Shown in pieces: positions 33,476-45,716 of a DNA stretch of 64,000 bases. A program made the position numbers and the translations under genes. The DNA is from Bretschneidera sinensis (taxonomy: Eukaryota > Streptophyta > Magnoliopsida > Brassicales > Akaniaceae): NCBI GenBank assembly GCA_023935145.1, contig CM043698.1, positions 60,116,001-60,180,000 of the forward strand, in the 5' to 3' direction. Within the stretch, counting starts at the first letter, position 1; the number at the start of each line of letters is the position of its first letter. Below the pieces are notes generated by a model. That model had not been told where the DNA came from. It made no database searches and saw only the letters and a list, made by a program, of their open reading frames with translations.

Positions 33476-35100
33476 ATGTTGCCAAAGAAGTTACCTCTTC
33501 CACTTTCTCATTTTACTTTACGAAGTGTTATGCACTTGGCTTCTAAAGTGGAAAAAAGAGAGATGGAACTCTTTGCACCATTGGGACACACATATGGACA
33601 TAACCTTCATTAGGTCTTGGGGAGTCTTCAAAATCCCAAGGTCAACGATGAAAGGGCTTCGTCTAAGTTTGACTGAAAACGACCGAGCTGAAGACCTTTT
33701 CTTAGCCATAGTCTGTCGAGTAGAGTATGTGGAGCTCCGATGCTGGAATGACAACTTGGCCACATTAGTCACACAAATGGTAAGAAATACGGTTCAGGCC
33801 CAACCCAACCAAGTATACGATTAAGAAGACAACATAGCTCCCACTAGGGAAGACAATGATAGAACTCAAGTTTTTAGTCGATAAGATGGTCGACGTGAGA
33901 GTGACCGAAGAGTAAATGGCTGAATTCAGACACATCAGATCGAGAGAAATGAGCATAGCACCAAGAAACCTCAGCTTTTAGAGTGTGAGGTCGAGTCCCT
34001 GTCAAACTCCCAGCCACAATGAAAACACCGAGAAACGAAGCATACCAAAGTCAACTGACAGATGAAAAAGATGAACGGGCGATTTCTCGCCTTATAAGCC
34101 AACCGAATCAACATCTTGGATGAGATTGTACCTTCTAGAAACCTCTTCTTGGAAGAGATTATGGAGATAAAAGTTCCCTCTAACTTCCAGATGCTAAGTA
34201 TTAAGCCCTACACAAGGAAAACTTGCCCCAATCGACCATCTAGATACCTTCAACTTTTTGATGTTCATGTATAGACATTATGAGGTGGTGATGGGTAGAG
34301 CATTCCCCATCACACTTAGAAAAATGACCAGAACTTGGTTTTCACATTTACTCTCATACTCTATTAAGTCCTTCAAGGATCTCAGCGAACAATTTGTGAC
34401 CCATTTCTTCAGTAGACAAGGCGTGAAGAAGACCTTGGAAAGCCTCCTTAGCCTCACTGAGTACACTGATGAGACACTTCGGGACTACATCTCCAGGTTC
34501 ACCGCGACTATGGTATAAGTCTGAGATATAGATCAAAAAGTGGCAATGATGGTCTTTGTCAATGAGCTTCGTGCGTTGGACTTCAGCCATTATTTATCAA
34601 AAAATCAACTTCACTTCATGCTCATACTCTTGCCAAAGGTTAATGAGTTCATAATAGCTGAAGAAGACTAAGCTTTCAGAAGGAAAAGTGAAAAACATTA
34701 ATAGGCAAGAAGAAGAAAGAGATAGAGAGCTCCAAGTCAAAGAATGACTATTAGAAAGGGGAGCGAGATAGTTCGCGTAAAAATGGCAAGTCAGATGAAA
34801 AACCTCAAGGATTTAAGAACTACACTATTCTAACCACCTCTAGGTCAGAACTCCTCACGGAGATAGCATGCCAAGACATCATCTGATAACCTCTTAAAAT
34901 CAAGTCATCTCTTGCTTAGAGAGACATGAGTAAGTTTTGCAGATTTCATAAGGATCATGGTCACGATATGAATGAATGTAGACATTTGAAAAATGAAATT
35001 GAAGACCTGACTGAAGAGATACGTGAAGGTAGAGCAAGCAAGGAACTCGTTTAGGAAAAAGCCCTGACTGACGTAAGAAAAAGAAACCAAAGAAAAGTAA
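33476..35100 (+). pseudogene. Gypsy gag remnant
   Basis: The longest open part, 34258-34518, gives a retrotransposon gag domain: GRAFPITLRKMTRTWFSHL, then SFKDLSEQFVTHFFSRQ and ESLLSLTEYTDETLRDYISR. Downstream, about 34937-35040 reads as a zinc-knuckle-like [14 protein letters not shown] stretch followed by LKNEIEDL. In-frame stops and frame changes separate these blocks. In a working element gag would form the particle core. Confidence 0.82.
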
Positions 35101-35238
35101 TGAGAGAAAAGATCAAGATAGAAGGCTCAAGACCCCTGAAATTAAGTTCGACAATGCGCCCACAATAGGAATTATATGAACTATCTTTGGGGGGAAGGGC
35201 AGTATTTGGTAGAGAATTGACCAATTCTAGCTAAGCTT

Positions 35239-35430
35239 ATGCTCGCTTCATCGGCTCAATGTAATGGCAAGAAAAGTCGAACTAATCAGATCATTAGCTT
35301 CACGAATAAGGACTTAGAAGGGATAAAATTCCCCAATAATGACACAATGATGGTAACACTGGTCGTTGTAAATTTTTCAATCAAACCAATCTTGGTGGAC
35401 AACAAATCATCTCAAGATATCAATTAAGGC
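35239..35430 (+). pseudogene. Gypsy aspartic protease remnant
   Basis: The frame reads FTNKDLEGIKFPNNDTMMVT and then PILVDNKSSQDI. This aligns with the TAT protease block that normally has DSGSSADI; the catalytic D-S/T-G is replaced by D-N-K, so the protease would be inactive even without the nearby stops. Confidence 0.72.
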
Positions 35431-35999
35431 CCATGAGGTATCTGTTGTATAGTTTTTAGGGGGATCAGATTTACCCCCAAAAAAGCATCACTTTAACGGT
35501 GATAGCGGGAACGACACATTTCCAGACTACCATGATAAGTACCTTCCTAATCATATGCCTTCCCTCATCTTACACCTCCATCCTTGGTTTTCCCGAAATG
35601 AATGCAATGAAGGCAATGGTCTCAACCTAACATTTAAAGATGAACTTACCTACAAAGAAGGGGGTGGGTGAAGTCCAAGGAAATTAAGAGGAAAGCTTAT
35701 GGAAGAATTGGTCTCGATATCCTTAACAGAATGCGAAGAAATTGGAAGGATGGTGCAAATCAGATAAAGTTTGGAGGGTGAACTTGTAACTAATCTCATT
35801 CTTGAGGAAGAACCAAGACGTCTTTGCTTAGTCAACGGCTGACTTACTCGGGATCGACTCTAAAGTAATGGTCCATTACCTCAATATTTACCCTGAGTAT
35901 AAGCCATTAATTAAAAAAAAACGTTCATTTGCACCATAAAGACAACAAGCGACAAACATTGAGGTCAAGAAAATCCTTTAGGCTGCTTTCATCATAGAA

Positions 36000-36660
36000 A
36001 TAAACTGTCCGAAGTAGTTGCCTAAATGTTGTCGTGGTAAGGAAGTCGAATGGGAAATGGAGAATCTGTATTGATTTTACTGACCTTAACAAGGCCTACC
36101 TAAATAATAGTTTTCCTTTACCAAGAATTCATTAGCTACTGGATGCAACATCGAGATATGAAATGTTAAGCTTCATGGATGCCTACTCAAGATATAATCA
36201 GATCAAGTTGTACAAATCTAACCAACCGAACACCACCTTCATAACCAAGAAGGGACTCTATTGCTGTAAGGTATTGTCATTCAAGCTTAAGAACACCGGC
36301 AGCACCTACCAAAGGCTAGTCAACAAGTTGTTTCAGGATCATATCGGTCGCAACATAAAGGTATATGTTGACAATATGCTTGTCAGTAGTTTGCAAGTGA
36401 CCAATCATGTGGCTAGCCTCAAAGAATGTTTCTCGGTCATAAGAAAACATCAAATAAAGTTAAATCCATCTAAGTATGCCTTTAAGATGATATTGAAAAA
36501 ATTCCTCGTCTTCATGGTAACACAAAGAGGGATCGAGGCCAACCCTGAAAAGAATAAAGATATAATGAACATGGAAGCTCCCTGCAATGTGAAGGAAGTG
36601 CGAAAGCTCACTAGCAGCATCATCGCCCTCGATTGATTCATGTCCAACTCAGTAGAATAT
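36000..36660 (+). pseudogene. Gypsy reverse transcriptase remnant with YVDN box
   Basis: The open part 36163-36636 shows the RT order FMDAYSRYNQI, then TTFITKKGLYC, then STYQRLVNKLF, then VYVDNMLV, then LNPSKYAF and GIEANPEK. Upstream, WRICIDFTDLNKAYL (about 36060-36105) belongs to the same domain, with a stop before the open part begins. The catalytic YVDD box reads YVDN (Asn codon at 36373-36375), which removes one of the metal-binding aspartates. Confidence 0.87.
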
Positions 36661-37194
36661 GTTTATCGTTTTTCAAAGCTTTGAAAAAGATTATAGAGTT
36701 CCCATGGAGGGATTAGTGTCAAGTTTCATTTAAAGAAATGAAAAAGTATTTAAACTCTCCGCTCCTCTAGACCAAGCGAAAGAAAAGAGAAGAGTTATTC
36801 TTATAGTCATAGTCTAGGTGTTGATCTGAGAGAAAGGCAAAATTCAGAGACTGATTTACTACGTCAGTCGGGTGTTACAAGTTCAGAGCTGAGATTCAAT
36901 ATGAACCTATCGAGAAATTAGCTTATGTTGTTTTCATCTTAGCTCAAAAGCTCTGACCTTACTTTTAATCGCACTCGATAACCGTTCTGACCAACCATCC
37001 ATTACGACACGTCCTCCAAAAGCCTGACCTCTCAAACTGACTAGTTAAGTAGTCCATAGAGTTAGGTGAATTTGACATAAGTTATAAGCTTTGACCAACT
37101 ATCAAAAGTCAAGCCTTAATAAACTTCATTGTCGAGTATACATTCCCTGAGTACCCCTTATTAGGGGCAAGAGTTCGAGACCTAGTCTAATTTG

Positions 37195-37610
37195 TTAAAA
37201 TGGAAGCCGTTTATTGACGGATCATCCAATACATTTGGAAGCAGAGCTGATCTCATTCTAATTAGTCTCAAGGACTTTACATTTAGGTATGCATTGTAGT
37301 TCAACTTCAAAGCTTCAAACAATGAAGCTTAGTATGAAGCACTCTTAGTCGAGATGAGGTTAGCCCATTCTCTGATGGTCAAAGTACTCAATGTGTTCAA
37401 TGATTCACAACTAATTGTTAATCAGGTCTCCATAGAGTATGAGTCAAGAGAAGCACAAATGATTAAATACTTAGCTAAGGTAAAAGAGTCAGTGAAGTAC
37501 TTCAAGTAGATGAAAATGATTAGAGTACCGAGGTCTGAAAATGCCAAGGTTGATGCTCTCTCTCAACTGGCGTCCTCTAAGACCTCTGACCTCCCTAGGG
37601 TTGTTTATGT
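37195..37610 (+). pseudogene. Gypsy RNase H remnant
   Basis: Reads FIDGSSNTFGSRA, then NNEAxYEALL (x is a stop), then FNDSQLIVNQV and ENAKVDALSQLAS, the order of the TAT RNase H with its D, E and D residues recognisable but several stops in between. Confidence 0.75.
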
Positions 37611-37839
37611 CAAAATCTTGTCCAGGCCCAGTACAAATATGTTGAGATAATGGACACTAAAGATGAACCTAATTAGATGACCTCGATCACTAGCTATATT
37701 TGAGACGAAGAACTCCAGAGTCACGAATCGAGACCAAAAAGTTGGTTTCACTGGCAACAAGATATTTCACAATTGGGGGTTGGCTTTAGAGAAGATCCCT
37801 CACTTTGTTATACCTAAAGTACCTCGGCCTCAAAGAAGC

Positions 37840-38855
37840 TAACTATGCACTTACAGAGATTCATGAAGGAATCTATGGGAACCATCTTGGTGGCTGAGCC
37901 ATTGCACATAATATTTTGAGTCAAGGATACTACTAGCTAATGCCTCAAAACGAGGCCATGGAATTTGTCATATGTCAAGTGTTAAAAATTCACTCTCTTC
38001 TCACATAGCACCACAAATCCTCTAGCAATCATATCCAACCCGATACCTTTTACGATGTGGGGCATAGTTATAGTGGGACTTTTTTCCAAAGCATCAGGTC
38101 AACTATAGTTCTTGATCATTGCAACGAATTACTTCAAAAAGTGGGTTGAAGCCGAGCCTCTTGAAGGATCACAGATGGAAAAGCAAGAGACTTCATCTGG
38201 AAGTCCATAGTATGTCGATTTGAAATGCTGAAGGTCCTAGTACCATACAACGGGAAGCAGTTTGACAGTTCTCGGTTCAAGAAGCTGTGTGAAATTCTCA
38301 ACATCAACCATCGATTTTTTTTCGTGGGGTATCTGTAAACCAATAGTCAAACTGAAGTGACGAACAAGACAATATTGTAGATGCTAAAGAAAAGGCTAGA
38401 AGACACTCAAGAATTATAGGTCCAAGAACTGCCCCTATGCATTATAGGCTTATAGAGGTCCTTGACTAGTGAGACCCCATTTTTTTAGCTTTCGGATTTG
38501 AGGTTGTGGGCTCGGTTGAATTGGGAGAACCTCCTTTTCGAGTACAATTGTTCAATGTTAAGAAGAATGACTAGAGATAGACCTGGGCCTGATAGAAGAA
38601 GTTCGAGATATAGCCTTGTTGAAGCTCACAACTTACCAGTAATAGACAACCAAGTATTACAACTCCAAGGTCAAACAGAGGACATTCAGACTCAAGGAAT
38701 TGGTCATCTGCAAACAATCAGTCTCAGATCCTTAAAATTCTAATAAGTTTACATCGAACTGGTAAGGCCCGTACCAAATCAAGAAAGTGATTAAGTATGA
38801 AACTTTTGAGCTCAAGAGAATGGATGGGACTCTAGTCATGTGTAAATAAATAGTG
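37840..38855 (+). pseudogene. Gypsy integrase remnant
   Basis: Starts with HEGIYGNHLGG (zinc-binding H region) and continues through QGYY and a stretch equivalent to VIVSDNGKQF in broken frames (about 38230-38290). The C-terminus reads LIEEVRDIALLKLTTYQ and GPYQIKKVIKYETFELKRMDG. Frame changes and stops are frequent. This is the usual last pol domain in Gypsy. Confidence 0.75.
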
Positions 38856-39333
38856 TATTTATTTATCATACCATGTAAAATGTTTAAATATTTAAATACA
38901 ACATGTTTATTTAGTCCACTATCTATTTTCTCCTTCTACAATACACACACCGAGTGGTAAAACCAAGACACTATGAAGATGCCCTGGTCTGAAGCGAGCA
39001 TTCTTTGAAGACTCAAGCAAGACTTATCATTCAACACTTGGAAAAAAATCCTAAGTAAGATGACTAAGGAGTCTTGAAGTTAGCTTTAACCCTGATTTGA
39101 AGTCAAAGTACTGAGGAGATGCCTTGACAAGAGGATGGAACTCATGCCCGAAGTAAAGGACTGAGATCTAACACTTAAAAGATTTTACAAGAGGGGGCTT
39201 CGAGGCCAAATATAAAAAGTTTTAAGTAAATAGAAAAAAGGCCTAAGTCTAGAATCTAGGCTCCTCACCACCCTCAACTGTCTTCTACCTCAATCATTCT
39301 TTCTAGCTCCATAGTGAAGGCCTCATTCGAAGT

Positions 39334-40400
39334 CTACCTCTCATTCCTTACTAGCACCCCAGAAGCATCTGGATTAGGTAATTGCAAGTGTGCCCAATCT
39401 ATATCGAGCCGAAGCTTACTCTCATCAGCCTTGGCCATGTTTAAGCCCATTTTAAGGTACTTGAAGGCCTTGTCCAAGAGCTCTTCATAATAGGTTAGGG
39501 TCTTCTTATACTCCTTAACCACTACATTCCCAGCCCGAGTTAGCTTGATATGGAGCCGTTCTCCACCTCTTGGATTCGACTGATCTCTTCCTGAAGCTGG
39601 GTAATCTCTTCTCGAGCTGATTGAAGGAGACCACCCGACCTCTCCAGCTAGGTTTGTATCTTTTCCTCGTTTAGACAAAGCTGGTTGTTTTGGTTATGAA
39701 GCTTCTTAAGTAAATCCTATGTATTAGGTAGCTTATTCTCTTTAATGAGATTCTCCTTTTGAAGTTCACCTATGGTGCGATCTATGCCAAAGATACGTTC
39801 ATAGGTGTAGAAAGCTAGCATATCGGCCTACATACGGGAAGATAATCCGAAGACAATAAGGGAAACTAAGAAAAAATAATAAGTATTTGAAGCTTAGGTC
39901 TCGCCTTGTGAATGGTCTCGATCAAGTTTGAGCTAACTATCTCGGGAGAGTACCTCCCCGCTATTTATACATCAACTGGTAATATCGAATCTTAGAGAAT
40001 TTGAGCTGCTACGTACCTATCTGTTAGAGCATAGTCCATTTTTCACTCCCCATTGACAGAGCAAAACATCCAAGCAACCCTCTATGACATGGACTGATGG
40101 GGGAAGAGGTGGAGGTGGAGGTGGAGGCAAGCTTCTTATTGATGCAATTGTGATGGCAACAAAAACTTTTACTCGAGAACCACCATTTCAAAGGAGGAGT
40201 TTGAGATCAACTTGCAGTCCCCTCTTTCTGAGGTCTTTTTCTATTCTCAAGTAGCAGAGGAGTAGGTTTGGTTGCAATGGGAAGGATTGAGGAAAGAGCC
40301 TTATGCTTTTTTCTCAGCAATTCTTCATGGCTTAACATCTTAGTTGCTGTAGAAAAAAAAAGAGATAATTAGAAACACTTCAAAAAAAATTCTAAATTAA
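39334..40400 (-). pseudogene. Antisense ORF of the TAT element, C-terminal part
   Basis: The minus-strand reading from about 40400 down to 39334 contains a basic, coiled-coil-like region and then KEYKKTLTYYEELLDKAFKY and LRLDIDWAHLQLPNPD, resembling the C-terminal part of the antisense protein some TAT elements carry after pol. The open stretch is 39334-39678. Its upstream half lies beyond the nested insertion at 45720-46420. Confidence 0.55.
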
Positions 40401-40411
40401 AAAGTAAGGAG

Positions 40412-42576
40412 TGTATAACGACCCATTCCGGGTTGACCACCCCCGAGATAGTGTTGTCACATTTTGAAAATCCTAGCACGACACATATATGCAACAATAA
40501 AAATAATACCAACTGTAATTATTACATCAATCCTCAACCCTCAACAGGAGAGATTAATCATTCAGATCTTGACTTAAATATTATATACAACGTAATATGC
40601 ATGAATATTTACAAATATATTTTTTTCCATTAGTCTGAGGATGTGGACCACATGGCTTACAAATAATGACTTCGTCTGAATCTCAGCTCACCAAACTATA
40701 TGTCTTGCCTGCTACCTGAAATTATTTAACAATAAGGGGTGAGCTTCACAAGCTCAGTGAATTAAATTTACTTGAAGTATTCAATTTGTATAACTAGTCT
40801 TCTAATATTCATTCATTTATATCCCATATAATTTGATAATAGCATTCTATTATCACTACTCATATCGAAATCCTTATTCCTTATCAATCTCTTTTTCTCA
40901 TATATTTATCCACCCTGAGACCATCAATTATATCTCATAATTACCTCATTATGAGTTTCACAACATATAGTCTATAACTTAGATAGTTCTTATCATGTAA
41001 TACTTTCATATTTCTTCCCCTCCCCCCCATATCTGTCTCTATGTGAGACTCATCCATTTATCAATAATTTTACAATCAAGAACAACACGTTAGCATATCA
41101 GTAATAAAATAAATATTTAAAACAAATGCAATGCATGAATTATTAATTGGGAACATCTTCTCACATGTCGACATGTTTTTATCTTAAACATGTTGCCTTC
41201 CCGGTTCTTTTATCACCAGCATATACCGGCTGTCACGGTTTTCATTTATCACCAGCATATACTGGCTGTCACAAATTTTCGTTTATCACCAGCATATACC
41301 GGCTGCCACGGTTTTCATTTCTCACCAGTATATACTGGCTATCACGGTTTTCATTTCTCACCAACATATACCAGTGTCACGGTTTTCATTTCTCACCAGC
41401 ATATACTGGCTGTCATGGTTTTCATTTATTTCATGTATATACATATGAATAATGATATGAAATATGCATATGAATAATAATATAAAAACAAGCATGTATT
41501 CAGACATTCAAATTAACTATCATACTTCTTCTCAAATTATTATTTGATCAATTTCACTAAATTCTTCTCCTCATAAATCATATCAAATCATCAACCATAG
41601 CTCATCAAGAATTAAATTTATCACATTCATTATTAATTCGACTCATTATTCTAATAATATTAGTTCTCATATAATAATCCTCTAGATATTAATTATTCTT
41701 GTCATACCCATCAACCAACTTTCATCTACCCTCAAATTATAAACTAATAATTTATTCAAATATTTTCACTATATATTTCATATTTATCTTGATTACTTAA
41801 AGTAAATCTAACTCACCATGCATCACTTAGAGCTACCCGTGGATCACCTCCTTGCCCTTCCTGCTTTTTTCAGCAATTTCCCCCGATTGTTGATCGTCAA
41901 CACCTGACATAATAGTTATATTGAAATTTCTAATTTTTTCTTCATTTCCTCCATAATTCATACCTTTTGAAAATTCAATGTCTCTAGTAAAATTTCAAAA
42001 ATAAAATTCACATTATTATGTTTTTTTTTTTTCTGAGAGCTTTCCGTGTCTTTAGTAAAATTCTCCCGTAAACCCTTTTAAAATTTTACTTTTCAACTTT
42101 TCTTTTAGTCCTCAAGTGTTTAAATAAATAGAATAGTTTGAAGAAAATCAAACAGGATTTGGTAAGATTTACTAAAACAAAACAAGAATTAATTTTTTTT
42201 ATATATAAACAGTAATCACTGTTCGACACCGTTTATAAAAAGGTTTTACTGCCTGGTGTTACACTTACAATTGACTTAGTGTCAATTGCATGCATTTGTT
42301 ACTGGACTTCCAGGTATTGCACGCCCCCATCTCCTTTTTTTTCTTTCTTTTTTTCTTCTTTTTCCTTCTCCACACTGACCCTTCCCCCCCCCCCCTCTTT
42401 TTTTTTTCTTTCCTTGTTTTTTCTTTTTTTTTCTTTCCCCATGCTAGACCCTTCCGTTTTTTTCAAAAGAATTATTTTATAAAAATTAAATCTTTCTCAT
42501 ATATATATTATTTTAACTCCATGTCATATTTATTAAATTACTTCTTTACTCTTACTTTACGAATACGAGTATTACA
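40412..42576 (-). repeat. LTR copy B of the nested Gypsy family
   Basis: On the minus strand it begins TGTAATACTCG next to the pol end and finishes GGTCGTTATACA. It matches solo LTRs A and D. It holds six CCAGCATATA-type units of about 36 bp at 41216-41430. Confidence 0.87.
41216..41430. repeat. 36-bp minisatellite inside LTR B
   Basis: Six consecutive units start CCAGCATATACCGG (variants CCAGTATATA, CCAACATATA) at 41216, 41251, 41289, 41325, 41361 and 41396, each continuing with a CTGTCACGGTTTTCATT-like text. One related unit (CTTCCCGGTTCTTTTAT) precedes them. Confidence 0.9.
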
Positions 42577-44808
42577 ATTCTACCCACCTTACAAAAATTT
42601 CATCCCCGAAATTTCCTTACTTAATTCATGAAAAAGTTAGGGGTATTCTTTCTTCATCTTTGCCCCATGCTCCCACGTAATTTCTTCAACATCTTTGTTC
42701 CACCATAATATTTGAATCAAAATAATGACTTTATTACGCAAGACTTGTTCATTTCTGTCTAGAATTTTGATCGGTACTTACATAAAGGTTAAATCTTCCT
42801 GAAGTTCTATAGTTTGGCTCGAAATATTATGAGATTCATCATGTAAACACTTTCACAAAAGTGAAACATGAAACACATTATGTAACTGCTTCAACTTTGG
42901 AGGCAAATCCAAGCTATTCATAACTAGCTTAACTTTCTCAATAACCTCATAGGGTCCCACTTATCTCAGACTCAACTTTCTTTTCTTTTTGACCTTCAAC
43001 ACACTTTTTTATGGAGATATTTTCAAATACACCCAATCACTTACTTAAAACTCAAGAGGTCTTCTTCTATTATCAGCATTGCTATTCGGTCTACTCTGTG
43101 CTGCTTTAAGGTTCTCTCTAACCAATTTGATCATCTTAGTTGTTAACTTAATAATTTATTAACCAAATATATTTATCTCTCCCACTTCTTCCCAACATAC
43201 TAGAGTTCTACACCTTCTACCCATCTGTTAAGGATGAAAAGCTATATTAAATTGTAACTGCGTACCCGTGGCTTTCTGAAAGCCTCTCTAAAACCAAGAT
43301 GTAACTCTAGTATCTCTATTTGACACTATGCTCAATAGTATTCCATACAACCTCACAATCTTAGCTACATACAGTTTAACAAACTTTTTAGTAATCCAAT
43401 TAGTTTTAATTGGAAGAAATTAAGATGACTTAGAAAGTCTATCTACTACCACTTACACTGTATAGTAACCTCTCTGGGTATGGAAAAATCCATAAACAAA
43501 CTCTATGCTCGCATTTTTATATGGTCATTCGAGTACAAGAAGAGGCTGTAGTAAGCCTCTCGGATGTTTATTCTTTTACTTCACTTGATGACAAACCAAA
43601 TATCTAAAAATATATTCAGCTACATCCCTTTTCAATTTTGACCACCAGTAATTCTGTCTCAATCCTCTATACATTTAATTATTACTTATGTGCCTCTTTC
43701 AATATCTCCGTTTTCAATTCCGCATCATTGGGAACATAGAATAGAACATATATTCTATGTTCCCATACCAGAACACCATCATTTCCAATTTTTAACTCAT
43801 ATTGCTTTCTACTAAGCACTTTCTGCTTAATCTTCTCTATCTCCTCATCTCTACCTTGCATCTTTAACAAGTATTTTACTATGGATGACTATATAACCAT
43901 GTTTGTTAACAATGATCCTCTATCACTGATATTCAACTTCATTCTTATCTCTCTTAAATCTATCATCAATTTCACATCAGGACTCTCAATAGCAGTTAAC
44001 CTTCTTGTTGACTTTCTACTTAATGTATCAGCTACTACATTAGCATTTCCTGGATAATAATGAATTGTACAGTCATAACCACTAATCAACTCCATCCACT
44101 GCCTCTGTCTCAAATTTAACTTTATCTAGGTAGGTAATTATGTCAAACTTTTGTGATCAGTAAATATCTCACAAGTGGCTCCACACAGATGATGTCTCCA
44201 AATTTTCAAACAAGCACTATGACAGCTAACTCTAAATTATGGGTAGGGTAATTTCTTTTTTGATTCCTTAATTGCCTAGATGCATATGCCATTACCTTCC
44301 CATGTTGTATCAACACACATCCCAACTCTTGATGGGATGCATCACTATTCACCATAACTCTTTCATCACCAGAAGGAAGCACCAATACTGGAGCTGTAGT
44401 CAATTTCTTCTTTAGTAATTGGAAAGTTTTCTCACACTCCCCATACCATACAATTTAACCTCTTTCTTGGTCAATCAAGTCAACAATACTGCAATAATAG
44501 AATTTTTTTGAATGAATCTTCTATAATAAGCAGCTTACCCCAAGAAGATTCTAATATCAGTTACATTAGTTGGTCACTCCCAACTCAACATTGCCTTTAC
44601 CTTTTGTGGATCAACTGTTATGCCATCTCCAGATATTACATGTTCCAAGAAAGTTATTTCATTCAACCAAAATTCACATTTAGGAAATTATAGCATACAA
44701 TCTCTCTCTCTTTAAAATCTCCAACACAATTTCTAAATGTTTTACATGCTCTCCTTTAGTCTTAGAATACGCCAAGATGTGATCAAAAAACACAACCACA
44801 AAATTATG
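42577..44808 (-). pseudogene. Gypsy pol remnant: RT end, RNase H, integrase
   Basis: On the minus strand the order is RT end (FFDHILAYSKTKGEH, about 44800-44740), RNase H ([33 protein letters not shown] at 44403-44206, then YDCTIHYYPGNANVVAD at about 44080-44030) and an integrase in broken frames (WVVVDRLSKS-like and FVYGFFHTQRGYYTV-like text, about 43520-43400). It ends against LTR B with a DEIFVRW-like tail. Stops are frequent, especially in integrase. The RT catalytic box DHIL stands where chromovirus/Tekay-type RTs have DDIL, so one aspartate is lost. Confidence 0.83.
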
Positions 44809-45716
44809 CTGGTGATAAATGAAAAACCGTGATAGCCGGTATATGCTGGATGAGAAATGAAAACCGTGACAGCCGGTATATGCTGGTGAGAAGTGAAAAT
44901 CGTGACAGCCTGTATATGCTGGTGATAAAAGAATCGGGAAGGCAGTCGGTCTAAGATAAAAACATGTCGATATGTGGGAAGATGTTTCCAATTAATAATT
45001 CATGCATTGCATTTGTTTTAAATATTGATTTTATTACTGAAATGCTAAAGTGTTGTTCTTGATTGTAAAATTATTAATAAATGAATGAGTCTCACATAAA
45101 GACAGATTTGAGGGGAAGAAATATGAAAGTATGACATGATAAGGACTATCTAAGTTATAGACTATATGCTGTGAATCTCATAACGAGGTAATTATGAGAT
45201 ATAATTTATGCTCTCATGGTGGATAAATATATGAGAAAAAGAGATTGATAAGGAATGAGGATTTTGATATGAGTAGTGATAACAAAATGCTATTATCAAG
45301 TTATATGGGATATAGATGAATGAATATTAGAAGATTATTTATACAAATTGAATACTTCTAGTAAATTTAATTCACTGAGCTTGTGAAGCTCACCCTCATT
45401 GTTAAATAATTTCAGGTAGCAGGCAAGACGGATAGTTTGGTGAGCTGAGATTCAGACAAAGTCATTATCTTTAAGTCACGTGGTCCACATTCTCAGACTA
45501 ATGGAAAAAAAATATTCGTAAATATTCATGCATATTACGTTGTATATAATGTTTAAGTCAAGATCTGAATGATAAATCTCCCCTATTGAGGGTTGATGAT
45601 TGATATAATAATTGTAGTTAGTATTATTTTTATTGTTGCAGATATGTGTCGTGCTGAAATTTTCAAAATGTGACAACACCGTCTCAGGGGTGGCCAACCC
45701 GAGATGGGTCGTTATA
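44809..45716 (+). repeat. Partial LTR copy C, inverted relative to copy B
   Basis: Starts inside the minisatellite region (three units reading CCGGTATATGCTGG on plus), then one AATCGGGAAGGCAGTCGGTC unit, and runs to GGTCGTTATA. It is plus-oriented, whereas LTR B and the adjoining pol are minus. The first half of the LTR is missing. Confidence 0.83.

Larger units (their letters stand above)
40412..45716 (-). mobile_element. Second Gypsy element nested in the TAT element, inverted LTRs
   Basis: On the left is a complete LTR (40412-42576, minus), then 2.2 kb of pol on the minus strand (42577-44808), then a partial LTR in plus orientation (44809-45716). The outer ends are TATAACGACC on the left and GGTCGTTATA on the right, inverted copies of each other, flanked by GAGTG (40409-40413) and GGGTG (45717-45721), a one-mismatch candidate target duplication. 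The block interrupts the TAT antisense frame. Gag and most of RT are missing. A normal element would have both LTRs in the same orientation. Confidence 0.75.

Noticed and set aside
41216..41430. CRISPR-like pattern of about 36-bp periodic repeats
   Set aside because: The units follow each other without unique spacers and lie inside a plant retrotransposon LTR; this is a minisatellite.
42279..42631. Phe/Ser-rich open frames near the end of LTR B
   Set aside because: They result from T/C homopolymer-rich LTR text.
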